Positions 42,573 to 53,533 are shown, numbered from the stretch's first letter. The stretch: 64,000 nucleotides of DNA from Jeotgalicoccus halotolerans (GCF_003387165.1 NZ_QUMW01000009.1:124001-188000), one strand, 5' to 3'. A program made the numbers and translations. The notes: a model not told the origin generated them from the sequence alone.

Positions 42573-45113
42573 TTAATCATCGTCATCGTCATCGTCATCG
42601 TCGTCATCAGATGAGGAACTCGAACGACTTGAGCTGCTCGATGATCTGCCGCCGACTGTATATCTGTCGTCATAAGTCCGAGTGACACGTCCTCTTAAGT
42701 CACTGTTAGAAAGACTGCTGTCAATCGAACTGCCCATACGGGACTGGATTGCAGGGTCGCTTAGCGAACTCTTATCTGAGAACTGTGTATCTTCTGCGAT
42801 TAATCCCTTAATAGCTCTGTCCATGCTGCTTGAGCAGTCATCTTCAAGTTCCATACTCAAGGCACAGAATTTTTCTTCTCTGACTGAGGAAGGCTGCTGG
42901 AATTCTTCGTATGCACCAAGCTGTTCCGGTGCAACATTTGTTAAGGCCTGTGCCATATTTCTCCAGTTATACAGATGGTAATATTGTTCAGCATCTGTGC
43001 TGGAAACTTGAGGAATATTCCGGTCATAGCCCATCCAGATACCAAGTGTTACTTTCGGGTTAAATCCAATCATCCATGAATCGACGAATTGTTCAGATGT
43101 ACCGGTTTTCGCTGACCAGTCATATACATTCTGCACAGATTCATAATAATCTTTAATGTGATAAACAGAACCGCTAACAAATGATTCTTTAAGCATATCA
43201 GCCATTAAGAATGATGTTGAATCTTTGAATACTCTTGTCGGATCCTGCTGCTGTTCGTAGATGACTTCACCGCTCGGATTAGTAATGGATTCAATCATGT
43301 AGCTCTCCGTCATTTCACCTTCGTTGCCAAAGATAGAAAATGCATCGACGTTTTCTACAACTGATATATTATTAGTACCCAGCGGCAGTGAAGTCGTGCT
43401 GAGCAGTTCATCAGACACGTTCAGATTCATCTGTTCTAAATACTGTCCCGGATTATGATTTTGAACCTCGGACCATAAGCGGAGCGTACTTAAGTTGTAC
43501 GAGTTGCTGAGCGCGTGTTTTGCTGATACGAGACCATATTCTTCAGTAGAATAGTTTTTTGGTTCATAGCCGTTAAAATTGAACTCTTTATCGAGCAGTA
43601 CGGTGTCCGGAACAATCAGCCCCTGATCGATAGCGGGAGCATAAGTGCTCAGCGGTTTCATAGTTGAACCTGCCTGGCGTTCTGTCTGAGTTGCATGGTT
43701 GATTTCAGATTCTTCGTAATCACGTCCGCCGATAAAACCGAGTATTTTTCCGGTAGCATTGTCTTTTAAGACCATGCCGACTTCGTGGTCCAGCATCACT
43801 TCTTCTTCGCCTTCAGTTGCGTTCAGTGCATCAAGACTGCTGCGCTCTCCGTAATAGCTGAAGCTGTTAGCTTTCGTTTCCTGCATCGTGTCGTAAATTG
43901 TCTTGTCGATTGTTGTTTCAATCTGGTAACCTTCATTACGCATTGCTTCGTTCGCTTTCTGCGTATATTCCTGATTGATTAACGGTGTTGAATCGACATC
44001 TTCACGGCTGATGCCTTCTTCTTCTGCGAGAATATATTTAATAATCTCGACACCGCGGCGTTCTACTTCATCTGTTAAGAACGGATAATTCTGATTTGGT
44101 ACGACAACACTTGAAGCCATATTTTCATATATATCAAACGAGAGTGCCTGATCGTATTCTTCCTGTGTAATCGCGCCTTCAGTCAGCATTCTTGAAAGTA
44201 CAAATTCCTGGCGGTTTTTACCTGCTGCAAGTAATTCTTCTTCTTTCATAGATCCGTCCTGGTTAAATGGTGTATATGCGTAAGGGTTTTGAGGCAGTCC
44301 TGCTAAAAATGCACTTTCAGCAATGTTCAGTTCTGCTGCAGGCTTGCCGAAAACACCCTGTGCGGCAGATTCAATACCTGCGATATTTTGTCCGTTGGCA
44401 TTACGGCCAAACGATACTGCGTTTAAGTATGCTTCCATAATTTCTTCTTTGGACATTATATTTTCTACCCGGAATGCAAGCAGTAATTCTGCTGCTTTAC
44501 GGTCGAATGTCGGATCGTTGGTCAGCATCTGATTTTTAACCAGCTGCTGTGTAATCGTACTTCCGCCCGAACTTTCTTCGCCGCCTGCAACCTGCTGCAG
44601 TGATGCGCGGAGAAATGCTTTAGGTACGACACCGTTATGTTCGTAAAAGTGTTCATCCTCAGTAGAAATTAATGCATTTGTGACGTTCTCAGAGATGTCA
44701 TCATAATCGACGGTTTCCCGAATCAGGTCGGATCTCAAGGTTCCGAGCTCTTCGCCGGAGCCGAATGTTACAGTCGTACTTTCAGTCATTTCGGTAAGGT
44801 CAGTTAAAATTTCTTCTTCAGCCAGCACATCTTCATCCGAGACGAGTGCTGCGAAGTAGCCGAGACCGATGCTGAAAAGGAATATTCCGAGCAGGGTGAA
44901 TGCTAATAGTAAAAATAAAACTACATTCCATATAGTGTCATATGCTGTAAAAAATGACACCCTGAGCGGGGAACCTGCTTTTTTAAAGCGGGCGACTGTA
45001 TTATGATACTTGTCCTTCGCAGTTGCTCCATGAACTTTGTCTTTCTTTTTGTCAGGATCTTTACGCGAGAACATCTTTTTTATATTATCAATAAAGTCAT
45101 TTTTCTTTTCCAT
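42573..45113 (-). CDS. Class A penicillin-binding protein (glycosyltransferase/transpeptidase) with Ser/Asp tail
   Basis: 846 residues: cytosolic basic N terminus, one membrane anchor (about 57-90), GT51 glycosyltransferase with STEDEHFYEHNG, GGSTITQQLVKN and KEEIMEAYLN, then the transpeptidase with GSTMKPL (nucleophile Ser), SNSYN and KTGTSE. It polymerises and crosslinks peptidoglycan outside the membrane. The C terminus is Ser/Arg-rich and ends in 11 Asp residues coded by a triplet repeat at 42576-42608. ATG follows AGGAGG. Confidence 0.93.
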   Translation of the reverse strand: MEKKNDFIDNIKKMFSRKDPDKKKDKVHGATAKDKYHNTVARFKKAGSPLRVSFFTAYDTIWNVVLFLLLAFTLLGIFLFSIGLGYFAALVSDEDVLAEEEILTDLTEMTESTTVTFGSGEELGTLRSDLIRETVDYDDISENVTNALISTEDEHFYEHNGVVPKAFLRASLQQVAGGEESSGGSTITQQLVKNQMLTNDPTFDRKAAELLLAFRVENIMSKEEIMEAYLNAVSFGRNANGQNIAGIESAAQGVFGKPAAELNIAESAFLAGLPQNPYAYTPFNQDGSMKEEELLAAGKNRQEFVLSRMLTEGAITQEEYDQALSFDIYENMASSVVVPNQNYPFLTDEVERRGVEIIKYILAEEEGISREDVDSTPLINQEYTQKANEAMRNEGYQIETTIDKTIYDTMQETKANSFSYYGERSSLDALNATEGEEEVMLDHEVGMVLKDNATGKILGFIGGRDYEESEINHATQTERQAGSTMKPLSTYAPAIDQGLIVPDTVLLDKEFNFNGYEPKNYSTEEYGLVSAKHALSNSYNLSTLRLWSEVQNHNPGQYLEQMNLNVSDELLSTTSLPLGTNNISVVENVDAFSIFGNEGEMTESYMIESITNPSGEVIYEQQQDPTRVFKDSTSFLMADMLKESFVSGSVYHIKDYYESVQNVYDWSAKTGTSEQFVDSWMIGFNPKVTLGIWMGYDRNIPQVSSTDAEQYYHLYNWRNMAQALTNVAPEQLGAYEEFQQPSSVREEKFCALSMELEDDCSSSMDRAIKGLIAEDTQFSDKSSLSDPAIQSRMGSSIDSSLSNSDLRGRVTRTYDDRYTVGGRSSSSSSRSSSSSDDDDDDDDDDD

Positions 45114-45205
45114 GCCTACCTCCTGTTAAAAAGATTATATCATATGTTCTTCTTACACTCATAGTGATAAAAGCCCGTGTAAACATATTGTAAATCAACC
45201 CTGTA

Positions 45206-45233
45206 ATAGTATCTCAAAACTGTTGAATGTCAA
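45206..45233 (-). promoter_or_regulatory. Candidate promoter of the class A PBP gene
   Basis: Minus strand TTGACA (45233-45228), 16-bp spacer, TACTAT (45211-45206). About 90 nt upstream of the ATG. A second TATAAT box at 45139-45134 lacks a good -35. Confidence 0.45.
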
Positions 45234-45262
45234 ATGAAAAGTACGCAAAAAGGAATGCAAAC

Positions 45263-45291
45263 TTGACTTTTAATTATACTGCTAATATAAT
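45263..45291 (+). promoter_or_regulatory. tyrS T-box promoter
   Basis: TTGACT (45263-45268), 17-bp spacer, TATAAT (45286-45291). It points into the T-box leader. Confidence 0.8.
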
Positions 45292-45313
45292 TAGATAAAA
45301 TTTAATGAATAAT

Positions 45314-46801
<1,488 letters not shown>

Positions 46802-46805
46802 GTTA

Positions 46806-46851
46806 ATAACTCAGCAGCAGAATTAATAAGATTCTGCTGCTGAGTTTTGAT
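46806..46851 (+). terminator. tyrS terminator
   Basis: AACTCAGCAGCAGAAT / ATTCTGCTGCTGAGTT stem with a short AT-rich loop and T-rich tail. Confidence 0.9.
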
Positions 46852-46862
46852 TTTGAACAGGG

Positions 46863-46909
46863 GAGGCTGCCGGGTATATATGATATCCCGTTATGTCAGT
46901 GCCGGCAGC
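46863..46909. other. Nested hairpin between tyrS and yjiH terminators
   Basis: Outer arms GGCTGCCGG / CCGGCAGCC enclose CGGGTATAT / ATATCCCG, a second hairpin. No T run, so not an ordinary terminator. Function unknown. Confidence 0.45.
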
Positions 46910-46926
46910 CCATTTTAGAACACATA

Positions 46927-46958
46927 AAAAAAGTTCAGCAGACGCTGAACTTTTTTTA
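46927..46958. terminator. Terminator of yjiH
   Basis: AAAAAAAGTTCAGC / GCTGAACTTTTTTT stem with loop AGAC, symmetrical for both strands; serves the minus-strand gene. Confidence 0.88.
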
Positions 46959-48287
46959 TTAGAAAATAATATGTGCTGCAACGATAACAATCGGTAAAGT
47001 AATTGCAGTTCTGATTAAGAAAATAACAAATAGTTTTCCGAGTCCTAAAGGAATTTTCGAACCGAGTATTACGCCTCCGACTTCGGATAAGTAAATGAGC
47101 TGAGTAATACTCATTGCTCCGACGATAAAGCGCGTCATTTCACTTTGAACACTTTCAATTAAAATGGCCGGCAGAAACATATCTGTAAAACCGATAAATA
47201 TAGTTTCACTCATTGCCTGTGCTTCAGGAATGCCAACGAGTTCGAGCAGCGGCACGAACGGTGCTCCGATCCAGGAGAATATTGGTGTATACTCTGCAAG
47301 TATTGTCCCGAGCGTACCGATAGCCATAACAATTGGGAGAACACCGAACCATGTATCAAATACTGTTTTGATGCCTTCCTTAATCAACGGAAGGGGACCG
47401 GGCGATGCTCCTGCTTTGTCCATCGCTTTTTTATAGCCCCATGACAAAGGATTATGGCTGTCCGGAACTGTCTCTTCGAGGACCGAACTTTCGTTGTAAT
47501 AAGTATCTTCAATTCTGGATAAGGGCGGAATGCGCGGCATGATAAGTGCTGCGATAACACCGCTGAGTATAATCGTTATGTAAAAAGGACCGAACATATG
47601 CAATAATCCGATTAAGTCCAGAATAACGATTGTAAATGTAATCGATACTACCGAGAAAGTTGATGCAATAACACTGGCTTCGCGTTTCGAGTAATACCCA
47701 TCTTCGTACTGTTTACTTGTTAAAATAACACCGACAGTTCCATCGCCGACCCATGATGCAAGATTATCGACAGTTGAGCGTCCCGGCAGAGTGAAGAGCG
47801 GACGCATGACTTTAGCAAATAGTGTACCGATAAACTCCAGCAGGCCGTAATTCAGAAGAAGCGGCAGGAAGAACCCGGCAATAATGAAGACCGTGAACAA
47901 TGTAGGCAGCAGATCCTTTAAAATCATTCCGCCGGTATTTTCTGAAATAATCATTTCAGAGCCGACCTGTATATAAGCAAGCACAGCGAAAACGGCGCCG
48001 ATTGTTCTGAGAATTACCCAGAAGTTCGTTGTGTTAAATACGTCATGCATAAATCCGGATCCGGATTTAATAATCCAGCTGTATATAATACTGAGCAGTG
48101 CAGACAAGACGATTGCTGCCACCGTTAAAAGTATTATCGTATCAAGTGTGATAAAATTTATGATAGCATCTGCGAGAAAAGCAACGGGAACCGTAGTTTC
48201 ACCATCGATCTTCAGCGGTACCAGGAACATAAAGATACCGATGACAGAAGGAATGAAGAACTTTAAAAATGTAGTAAAACGCGACAT
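46959..48287 (-). CDS. yjiH: YjiH-family membrane protein (nucleoside-recognition/gate domain)
   Basis: 442-residue polytopic membrane protein with about eleven helices and paired gate-type domains (LPTLFTVFIIAGFFLPLLLNYGLLEF; SWVGDGTVGVILTSKQYEDGYYSKREASV). Family members are YjiH-like; the transported compound is not known to me. Start ATG 48287 follows AAGAGGGTATGCT; the upstream in-frame ATG at 48326 is not supported. Divergent from the M19 dipeptidase, with a cre site between. Confidence 0.8.
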   Translation of the reverse strand: MSRFTTFLKFFIPSVIGIFMFLVPLKIDGETTVPVAFLADAIINFITLDTIILLTVAAIVLSALLSIIYSWIIKSGSGFMHDVFNTTNFWVILRTIGAVFAVLAYIQVGSEMIISENTGGMILKDLLPTLFTVFIIAGFFLPLLLNYGLLEFIGTLFAKVMRPLFTLPGRSTVDNLASWVGDGTVGVILTSKQYEDGYYSKREASVIASTFSVVSITFTIVILDLIGLLHMFGPFYITIILSGVIAALIMPRIPPLSRIEDTYYNESSVLEETVPDSHNPLSWGYKKAMDKAGASPGPLPLIKEGIKTVFDTWFGVLPIVMAIGTLGTILAEYTPIFSWIGAPFVPLLELVGIPEAQAMSETIFIGFTDMFLPAILIESVQSEMTRFIVGAMSITQLIYLSEVGGVILGSKIPLGLGKLFVIFLIRTAITLPIVIVAAHIIF

Positions 48288-48370
48288 AGCATACCCTCTT
48301 TTTATTAGTAATTTAAGTAATTTCATTTATATACTAAATAATTATACAATAAGGTGAATAATAGTAAAGA

Positions 48371-48385
48371 AGAAAACGTTTTCAT
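48371..48385. promoter_or_regulatory. Perfect cre site between yjiH and the M19 dipeptidase
   Basis: AGAAAACGTTTTCAT; its complement ATGAAAACGTTTTCT satisfies all consensus positions and is nearly palindromic. It overlaps the -35 (TTTTCA, 48379-48384) of a plus-strand promoter whose -10 is TATAAT at 48402-48407, so CcpA should repress the dipeptidase and perhaps yjiH. Confidence 0.75.
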
Positions 48386-48435
48386 ATGTATTTAATTCTA
48401 TTATAATGGATATAGAAAGAAAAGGGGAGATAATT

Positions 48436-49383
48436 ATGAATATTATTGATACACATTGTGATGCACTTTTGAAATTACAGAGCGATGCAAGGGCAACTCA
48501 CGGATATTTTCAAAAGAATCGCCAGCTTAATTATTTAAATTCAGACGAACTCGATACGAATATGGAGCGGAGAATTAAAGGGCAGGTGAAAGTACAGTTT
48601 TACGCAATATTCATTTCACCTGGTATACCGGATAATGAAAAATGGCAGCATGCTCTCGAACAAATCGATGCGTTTTACGAAGAAGTGCTGACGGTGGAAA
48701 ATATGGTGCATATTAAAAAGTTATCAGAGATTGAAAATTTAAAGGAAAATGAATACGGCGCAGTGCTGACACTGGAAGGCTCTGATGCTTTCGGTAATGA
48801 TTTAATGAAACTGCGCACCTTATTCAGATTGGGCGTTCTGTCAGTGGGGCTTGTATGGAACAACGGCAACCTGGTTGCAGACGGCGTAGGAGAAACACGC
48901 GGCACCGGTTTAAGTGAATTCGGTTTTAAAGTTGTGGAAGAATGCAACCGGCACAACGTCTTAATCGATGTCAGTCATTTGAATGTTCACGGTTTTGAAG
49001 ATGTAATTGAACATGGAAAATATGTATTTGCGAGCCACTCCAATGCATGGAGTATTCATAACCATCCGAGGAACCTGCATGATGAGCAGATTATTAAGCT
49101 TATTAAAAAAGGCGGCATGATTAATATCGTTTTCTGTCCGCCTTTTATCGGAGAAGGAAAAGTGACTCTGGAAGATCTGTTAAGACATGTCGATAAAATT
49201 ATCGAGCTCGGCGGAGAAGAAAATATTGGTCTCGGTTCTGATTTTGATGGTATCACTGAATTTGTAGAAGGCTTGGAAGATGCTTCTGAATACGGTAATT
49301 TAATAGGAGCTTTACGTTCAAAATACGGCGAGGAATTTACAGAAAGAATCGCTTCACGAAACTTTGTAGAACGTTTTTGTTAA
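48436..49383 (+). CDS. Membrane dipeptidase-family (M19, renal-type) metallopeptidase
   Basis: 315-residue TIM-barrel dipeptidase. DTHCDALL (first metal ligands), the bridging-Glu region LTLEGSDAF, GTGLSEFGFKVVEECNRHNVLIDVSHL, ASHSNA and GLGSDFDG are characteristic. It hydrolyses dipeptides, including some D-containing ones. ATG 48436 follows AAAGGGGAG. Probably CcpA-repressed. Confidence 0.9.
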   Translation: MNIIDTHCDALLKLQSDARATHGYFQKNRQLNYLNSDELDTNMERRIKGQVKVQFYAIFISPGIPDNEKWQHALEQIDAFYEEVLTVENMVHIKKLSEIENLKENEYGAVLTLEGSDAFGNDLMKLRTLFRLGVLSVGLVWNNGNLVADGVGETRGTGLSEFGFKVVEECNRHNVLIDVSHLNVHGFEDVIEHGKYVFASHSNAWSIHNHPRNLHDEQIIKLIKKGGMINIVFCPPFIGEGKVTLEDLLRHVDKIIELGGEENIGLGSDFDGITEFVEGLEDASEYGNLIGALRSKYGEEFTERIASRNFVERFC

Positions 49384-49422
49384 GAAAGAGCGCAGATTAT
49401 TTAATCTGCGCTCTTTCTGCGT
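49383..49422. terminator. Bidirectional terminator, M19 dipeptidase / lipoprotein
   Basis: AAGAAAGAGCGCAGATTA / TAATCTGCGCTCTTTCTT-type stem, almost perfect over 17 bp, flanked by pyrimidine and purine runs. Confidence 0.8.
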
Positions 49423-49423
49423 A

Positions 49424-49915
49424 CTATTCTTCCTCATTTTCTCCAATGAGTTCATGGACTTTAGTTCTCGCTGACTGCATATCCTCTTCCTGCCTGCTTA
49501 TTTTATCCATTTCTTCATTTAATGTGGCGTCAATAGAATCGTCGACGAGCGGATTGACAAAAAAGAATTCTTCATTAAAGCTCGAGTATAATCCCATTAG
49601 ATCTTCAACCTCATTTAAATAATCAATCATCGCTTCCTGGACTTCAATATGATTTTTATCACTGAGCGTATAATTGGAAACTGTTTGGCGGAAGTCATCA
49701 ATACTTGGAATGATATTTTCATTTATACTTTTCAAGGCCTTTTCCCGGTTCGAATCACTGCTGATATTTTGTGCTGTTTCATCGAGCATCGTACTCAGCT
49801 CACTGTCATTACGTTCAAAAGCACCAAGCATCTGTGTATAGTTTTCTCTAGATTCACTGCTGCACGAACCGAGGAACAGTACGAAAAAGGGAACTAAAAA
49901 CATTATTTTCCTCAT
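49424..49915 (-). CDS. Predicted lipoprotein of unknown function
   Basis: 163 residues with a signal peptide and lipobox LGSC (Cys about residue 18), then a mostly helical acidic domain ending in EEE. I recognise no family with confidence; its helical make-up recalls small YkyA-type wall-associated lipoproteins. Start ATG 49915 follows ATGAGGTG. Exposed on the outer face of the membrane. Confidence 0.7.
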   Translation of the reverse strand: MRKIMFLVPFFVLFLGSCSSESRENYTQMLGAFERNDSELSTMLDETAQNISSDSNREKALKSINENIIPSIDDFRQTVSNYTLSDKNHIEVQEAMIDYLNEVEDLMGLYSSFNEEFFFVNPLVDDSIDATLNEEMDKISRQEEDMQSARTKVHELIGENEEE

Positions 49916-50030
49916 ATTTACACCTCATAAATTAGTTAAACACAAAAAGACATTTGAAACGTTTATACTTTATTGTATAATAATCAGGTTGCCTTTTTAA
50001 ACTATATTATATTAAATGTGAGGAAAACAT

Positions 50031-51173
50031 ATGAATAAAAAATTAATCGTTACTTTTACAGTAGGAATATTCCTGCTAGGAATGATGGAACTAATCGTTT
50101 CCGGAATTCTGGAGCTGATGAGTGATGACCTCGGCATCAGCCACGCTTTAACAGGTCAGCTGATTACCGTCTATGCAGTCAGCTTTGCTTTGTTTGGGCC
50201 GCTGTTAATACGCCTGACTGAGAACATATCACCGAAAATTGTCGTGCTGCTTTCATTGGCAGTATTCATTGTAGGTAATATTGTGTTCGGTCTGGCTGAC
50301 TCATTTTTAACATTATCACTCGGCCGTGTGATTACAGCCATGGCTGCTGCAGTATTTATCGTTAAAATACTTGATATGACAGTCATGCTGTCAGAGCCGC
50401 ATATCCGCGGAAAAATGCTTGCACTTGTCTACATGGGATTCAGTGCGGCAAACGTGTTCGGTATACCGATCGGCACGATTATCGGTGCGCAGTTCGGCTG
50501 GAGAGTTATCTTCGGCATCGTTATAATGCTCGCCATCTTAGTCGGACTCGGCGTGCTGTTTTTCGTCCGTCCGGAAGCTCTCGCTGATGACACTCCTGCA
50601 GGTGTGCAGAAGAGCAGAATTAAATCTAAAAAGAATGTGGCGCTGTATATTACAGTGACACTTGCGGTTTTAATCGGAAACTATATTATTCTCGGCTATA
50701 TTTCGCCGCTTATGACGTCACACGGATTTACTCTTGAAAATGTTTCATTCGCTCTGTTAATTACCGGTATCGGCGGTATGACAGGAACATATCTCGGCGG
50801 TAACTTAATCGATAAAATCGGTCCGAAGAAAACTGTGATAACTATGATGTCTCTCTTCCTTCTTAGTCTCGCAGTAATGCCGTTTCTATACGGCACGCCG
50901 GTCCTGTTCTATATCAATATGTTTGCCTGGAGTCTTTTCCAGTGGGCGACATCACCTGCGGTACAAGGCGGGCTTGTTGAAAATGTTGAAGGTTCAAGCT
51001 CGAACGTGTTCAGCTGGAATATGTCGGCACTTAACCTTGGAATCGGTGTCGGTGCTGTAATCGGAGGGCTGTTTATCAGCAACTTCGACATCAGCTACGG
51101 TCCGTGGCTTGGATTTGTTATTGTACTTTGCGGACTGATTGCTGCAACACAAATTAAACCGCAGACTGTGTAA
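50031..51173 (+). CDS. MFS transporter (DHA1-like)
   Basis: 380-residue protein with about twelve membrane helices. Helix 1 carries LLGMMELIVSGILELMSDDLG; after helix 4 comes EPHIRGKMLALVYMGFSAANVFGIPIG, the AraJ/YdhP-style block of drug:proton antiporters. Substrate unknown; efflux is likely. ATG follows GAGGAAAAC. Confidence 0.82.
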   Translation: MNKKLIVTFTVGIFLLGMMELIVSGILELMSDDLGISHALTGQLITVYAVSFALFGPLLIRLTENISPKIVVLLSLAVFIVGNIVFGLADSFLTLSLGRVITAMAAAVFIVKILDMTVMLSEPHIRGKMLALVYMGFSAANVFGIPIGTIIGAQFGWRVIFGIVIMLAILVGLGVLFFVRPEALADDTPAGVQKSRIKSKKNVALYITVTLAVLIGNYIILGYISPLMTSHGFTLENVSFALLITGIGGMTGTYLGGNLIDKIGPKKTVITMMSLFLLSLAVMPFLYGTPVLFYINMFAWSLFQWATSPAVQGGLVENVEGSSSNVFSWNMSALNLGIGVGAVIGGLFISNFDISYGPWLGFVIVLCGLIAATQIKPQTV

Positions 51174-51233
51174 ATTCTTGAATAATAAAGTAAATCCATT
51201 ATAATTAAATAACGATAAGAGGGAGCGGTTAAT

Positions 51234-51503
51234 GTGTTAATGCGTTTAGTTATGATAGTTTTAGCCAGCGTCGCATCGATTTTTGTTATTAATTATACAG
51301 GGATTTATATACTGGATTATACATGGCAGAACATACTGTATGGTGCACTGATCATTATCGGCATCATGATTTTATATAAAATACTGATTAAGTTTTTAAA
51401 ACTGTTTTTATTTGTAGTAATAGTGGTACCGGTGTTCGGTATTTGTTTCTATTATATATATTCATACATTACAGGTGAGCCGCCAGCATTTATGCAGTTC
51501 TGA
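51234..51503 (+). CDS. Small membrane protein, unknown
   Basis: 89 residues with three hydrophobic segments (about 3-30, 35-50, 54-78) and no recognisable motif. GTG 51234 is chosen because GAGGGAG ends 8 nt upstream; ATG 51240 is the alternative. Followed by a strong terminator. Confidence 0.6.
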   Translation: MLMRLVMIVLASVASIFVINYTGIYILDYTWQNILYGALIIIGIMILYKILIKFLKLFLFVVIVVPVFGICFYYIYSYITGEPPAFMQF

Positions 51504-51510
51504 TACGGTG

Positions 51511-51546
51511 CCCGGAAATCTTAATTAAGATTTCCGGGTTTTTTTG
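51511..51546 (+). terminator. Terminator after the small membrane protein
   Basis: CCCGGAAATCTTAA / TTAAGATTTCCGGG perfect palindrome with a seven-T tail. Confidence 0.92.
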
Positions 51547-51635
51547 CGGCCGTTCTTATATTTTGCCTTCTAATACGGCATCTGTTTTAATTTTTTCTTG
51601 TTACAAGTATACTTACTGTAAATGGAGGGTGAAAT

Positions 51636-52841
51636 ATGGGGGACAATAATCCGATAGAGTTTAACAAAAGAATTTTTGAAATTGACGGCATCCGCGGATT
51701 TGCGCTGCTCGGCATACTGATGATGAATATTATGTCGTTTGCGGGCCCGGATATTGATGACAGTTTTTCAGGAACACGAAGTGAGATTTATACCGGTTTC
51801 TGGAATGAATTATCACTGTTTTTTATTAATACGTTCGTCACGGCTAATTTCTACACAATGTTTTCATTTTTATTCGGTCTTGGTTTTTACATATTTTTAT
51901 CGCGTGCTGAAAAGAAAAAGCAGTCGACTTCAGCATTGTTTTTAAGAAGAATCGGCTTGCTTTTAATTTTTGGTCTGCTGCATGGAATTCTATTATGGTA
52001 CGGAGATATTTTATGGACGTATGCAATTACAGGCTTATTCCTGCTTTTGTTTTATAAATTCAAGCCGAAAGTGAATTTAATTATTGCAGTAAGCCTGCTC
52101 GTTATTATGACAATTATGATTATTTTAAGTGGTGTAGCGGCCTATATGATGGAGATGTACAATTCAGGCACAGGCCTTGAGACGGAAGGTTTTGTCTTTT
52201 CACTGCACATGACAGAGACAATTTTAAACGGCTCCTACGGCGACCTCGTCAGAATGAATGTAATAATTCTCGGCTTATCCGCTGCCGGTGCGATTTTTGT
52301 AATTCCAAATGTACTGGCAATGTTTTTACTTGGTCTGTATGCGGGACAGAAAGGTTATTTTAATAACTTGCGCAAGTCTCTCGGACTATTAAAAAAAGTT
52401 GCAGTTATCGGCATTGGCATCGGCTTACCGGTGAAAATATTTACAGGCTATTTAACAACGTATCAGTCACACGATGATGTATTTGTTCAGCTGGCCCAGC
52501 TGTCCAGCACCATCGGCGGACCGCTCATGTCACTCGGCTACATTGCGGCACTTGCATTAATTTTACTGAAGCTGCCGAAACTGGTCAGTCTGCTCCAGCC
52601 GATTGGCCAGATGGCGCTGACGAACTATATCGGCCAGACTGTTATTATGCTTGTAATATTTTATGTGTTCGGGCTGTTTAACAGCGTTAATGCTGTATGG
52701 TTTATACCGATTGCAATTGGGGTCTTTATCCTGCAGCTGCTACTGAGCCATTTCTGGATGAAGTACTTCAGCTACGGTCCGCTCGAATGGCTCTGGCGCA
52801 GCTTTACCTATTTAAAAATAATGCCTCTTAGAAAACGGTAA
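51636..52841 (+). CDS. DUF418 / YeiB-like membrane protein
   Basis: 401-residue polytopic protein: GIRGFALLGILMMNIMSF opens the acyltransferase-3-like N-terminal part, and GQMALTNYIGQTV plus SHFWMKYFSYGPLEWLWRSFTY form the DUF418 C-terminal part. Function unknown, possibly acyl transfer to an envelope component. It is 11 nt upstream of the Bce-type response regulator, so probably co-transcribed with it. ATG follows TGGAGGG. Confidence 0.85.
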   Translation: MGDNNPIEFNKRIFEIDGIRGFALLGILMMNIMSFAGPDIDDSFSGTRSEIYTGFWNELSLFFINTFVTANFYTMFSFLFGLGFYIFLSRAEKKKQSTSALFLRRIGLLLIFGLLHGILLWYGDILWTYAITGLFLLLFYKFKPKVNLIIAVSLLVIMTIMIILSGVAAYMMEMYNSGTGLETEGFVFSLHMTETILNGSYGDLVRMNVIILGLSAAGAIFVIPNVLAMFLLGLYAGQKGYFNNLRKSLGLLKKVAVIGIGIGLPVKIFTGYLTTYQSHDDVFVQLAQLSSTIGGPLMSLGYIAALALILLKLPKLVSLLQPIGQMALTNYIGQTVIMLVIFYVFGLFNSVNAVWFIPIAIGVFILQLLLSHFWMKYFSYGPLEWLWRSFTYLKIMPLRKR

Positions 52842-52852
52842 GGAGTTTTTAA

Positions 52853-53527
52853 ATGAAATTACTTATAATTGAAGACGATCCGGTACTGATGGATGAACTG
52901 GCAGCGCGTTTTAAAGAGTGGGATATTGACGCCTGCGGCGTGAGGGATTTTAATGATGTGATGAACGATTTTATCCGGTATAATCCGGAACTCGTTATCG
53001 TTGATATTACACTGCCGAAGTACGACGGATTCTACTGGTGCCGCATGATCAGGAATGTCTCCAGCGTCCCGATTATCTTTCTCTCTTCAAGAGATCACCC
53101 GGCAGACATGGTGATGAGCATGCAGATGGGGGCGGACGATTACGTGCAGAAGCCGTTTAACTTTGAAGTGTTGAATGCGAAAGTACAGGCGCTCTTAAGG
53201 AGAACGTATGAATATCAGCATAAGGAAATTGATATATTTAAATTCAGAGATGGGGTATTCGATTTTAAAAAACTGACGGTCACAGTAAATAATGAAACTT
53301 TGGAACTGACAAAAAATGAATCCTATATTTTGTCGATTTTATCGCAAAATACCGGGGATACGGTATCACGTAAAGAAATTATCGAGTCGCTGTGGGAAGA
53401 TTCAAAGTTTATCAGTGATAATACGCTGACAGTCAATGTCAACAGACTGCGTAAAAAACTCGAATCCGTCGGTCTGTCGGATGCGATACTGACAAAAACC
53501 GGCATCGGTTATATTTTAAAGGAGTAG
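52853..53527 (+). CDS. BceR/BraR-type response regulator
   Basis: 224-residue OmpR-family regulator: receiver with acidic pocket EDD (residues 8-10), phospho-acceptor Asp in VIVDITLPKYDGF (about 52) and Lys in VQKPF, then a winged-helix domain (about 130-224). It works with the following kinase and likely activates the ABC genes downstream, the usual circuit for peptide-antibiotic sensing in firmicutes. Confidence 0.9.
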   Translation: MKLLIIEDDPVLMDELAARFKEWDIDACGVRDFNDVMNDFIRYNPELVIVDITLPKYDGFYWCRMIRNVSSVPIIFLSSRDHPADMVMSMQMGADDYVQKPFNFEVLNAKVQALLRRTYEYQHKEIDIFKFRDGVFDFKKLTVTVNNETLELTKNESYILSILSQNTGDTVSRKEIIESLWEDSKFISDNTLTVNVNRLRKKLESVGLSDAILTKTGIGYILKE

Positions 53528-53533
53528 ATGGTT

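Noticed and set aside
49945-49962. cre-like TTTGAAACGTTTATA upstream of the MFS gene
   Set aside because: Two mismatches at conserved positions, including the G and C, and no clear promoter overlap.
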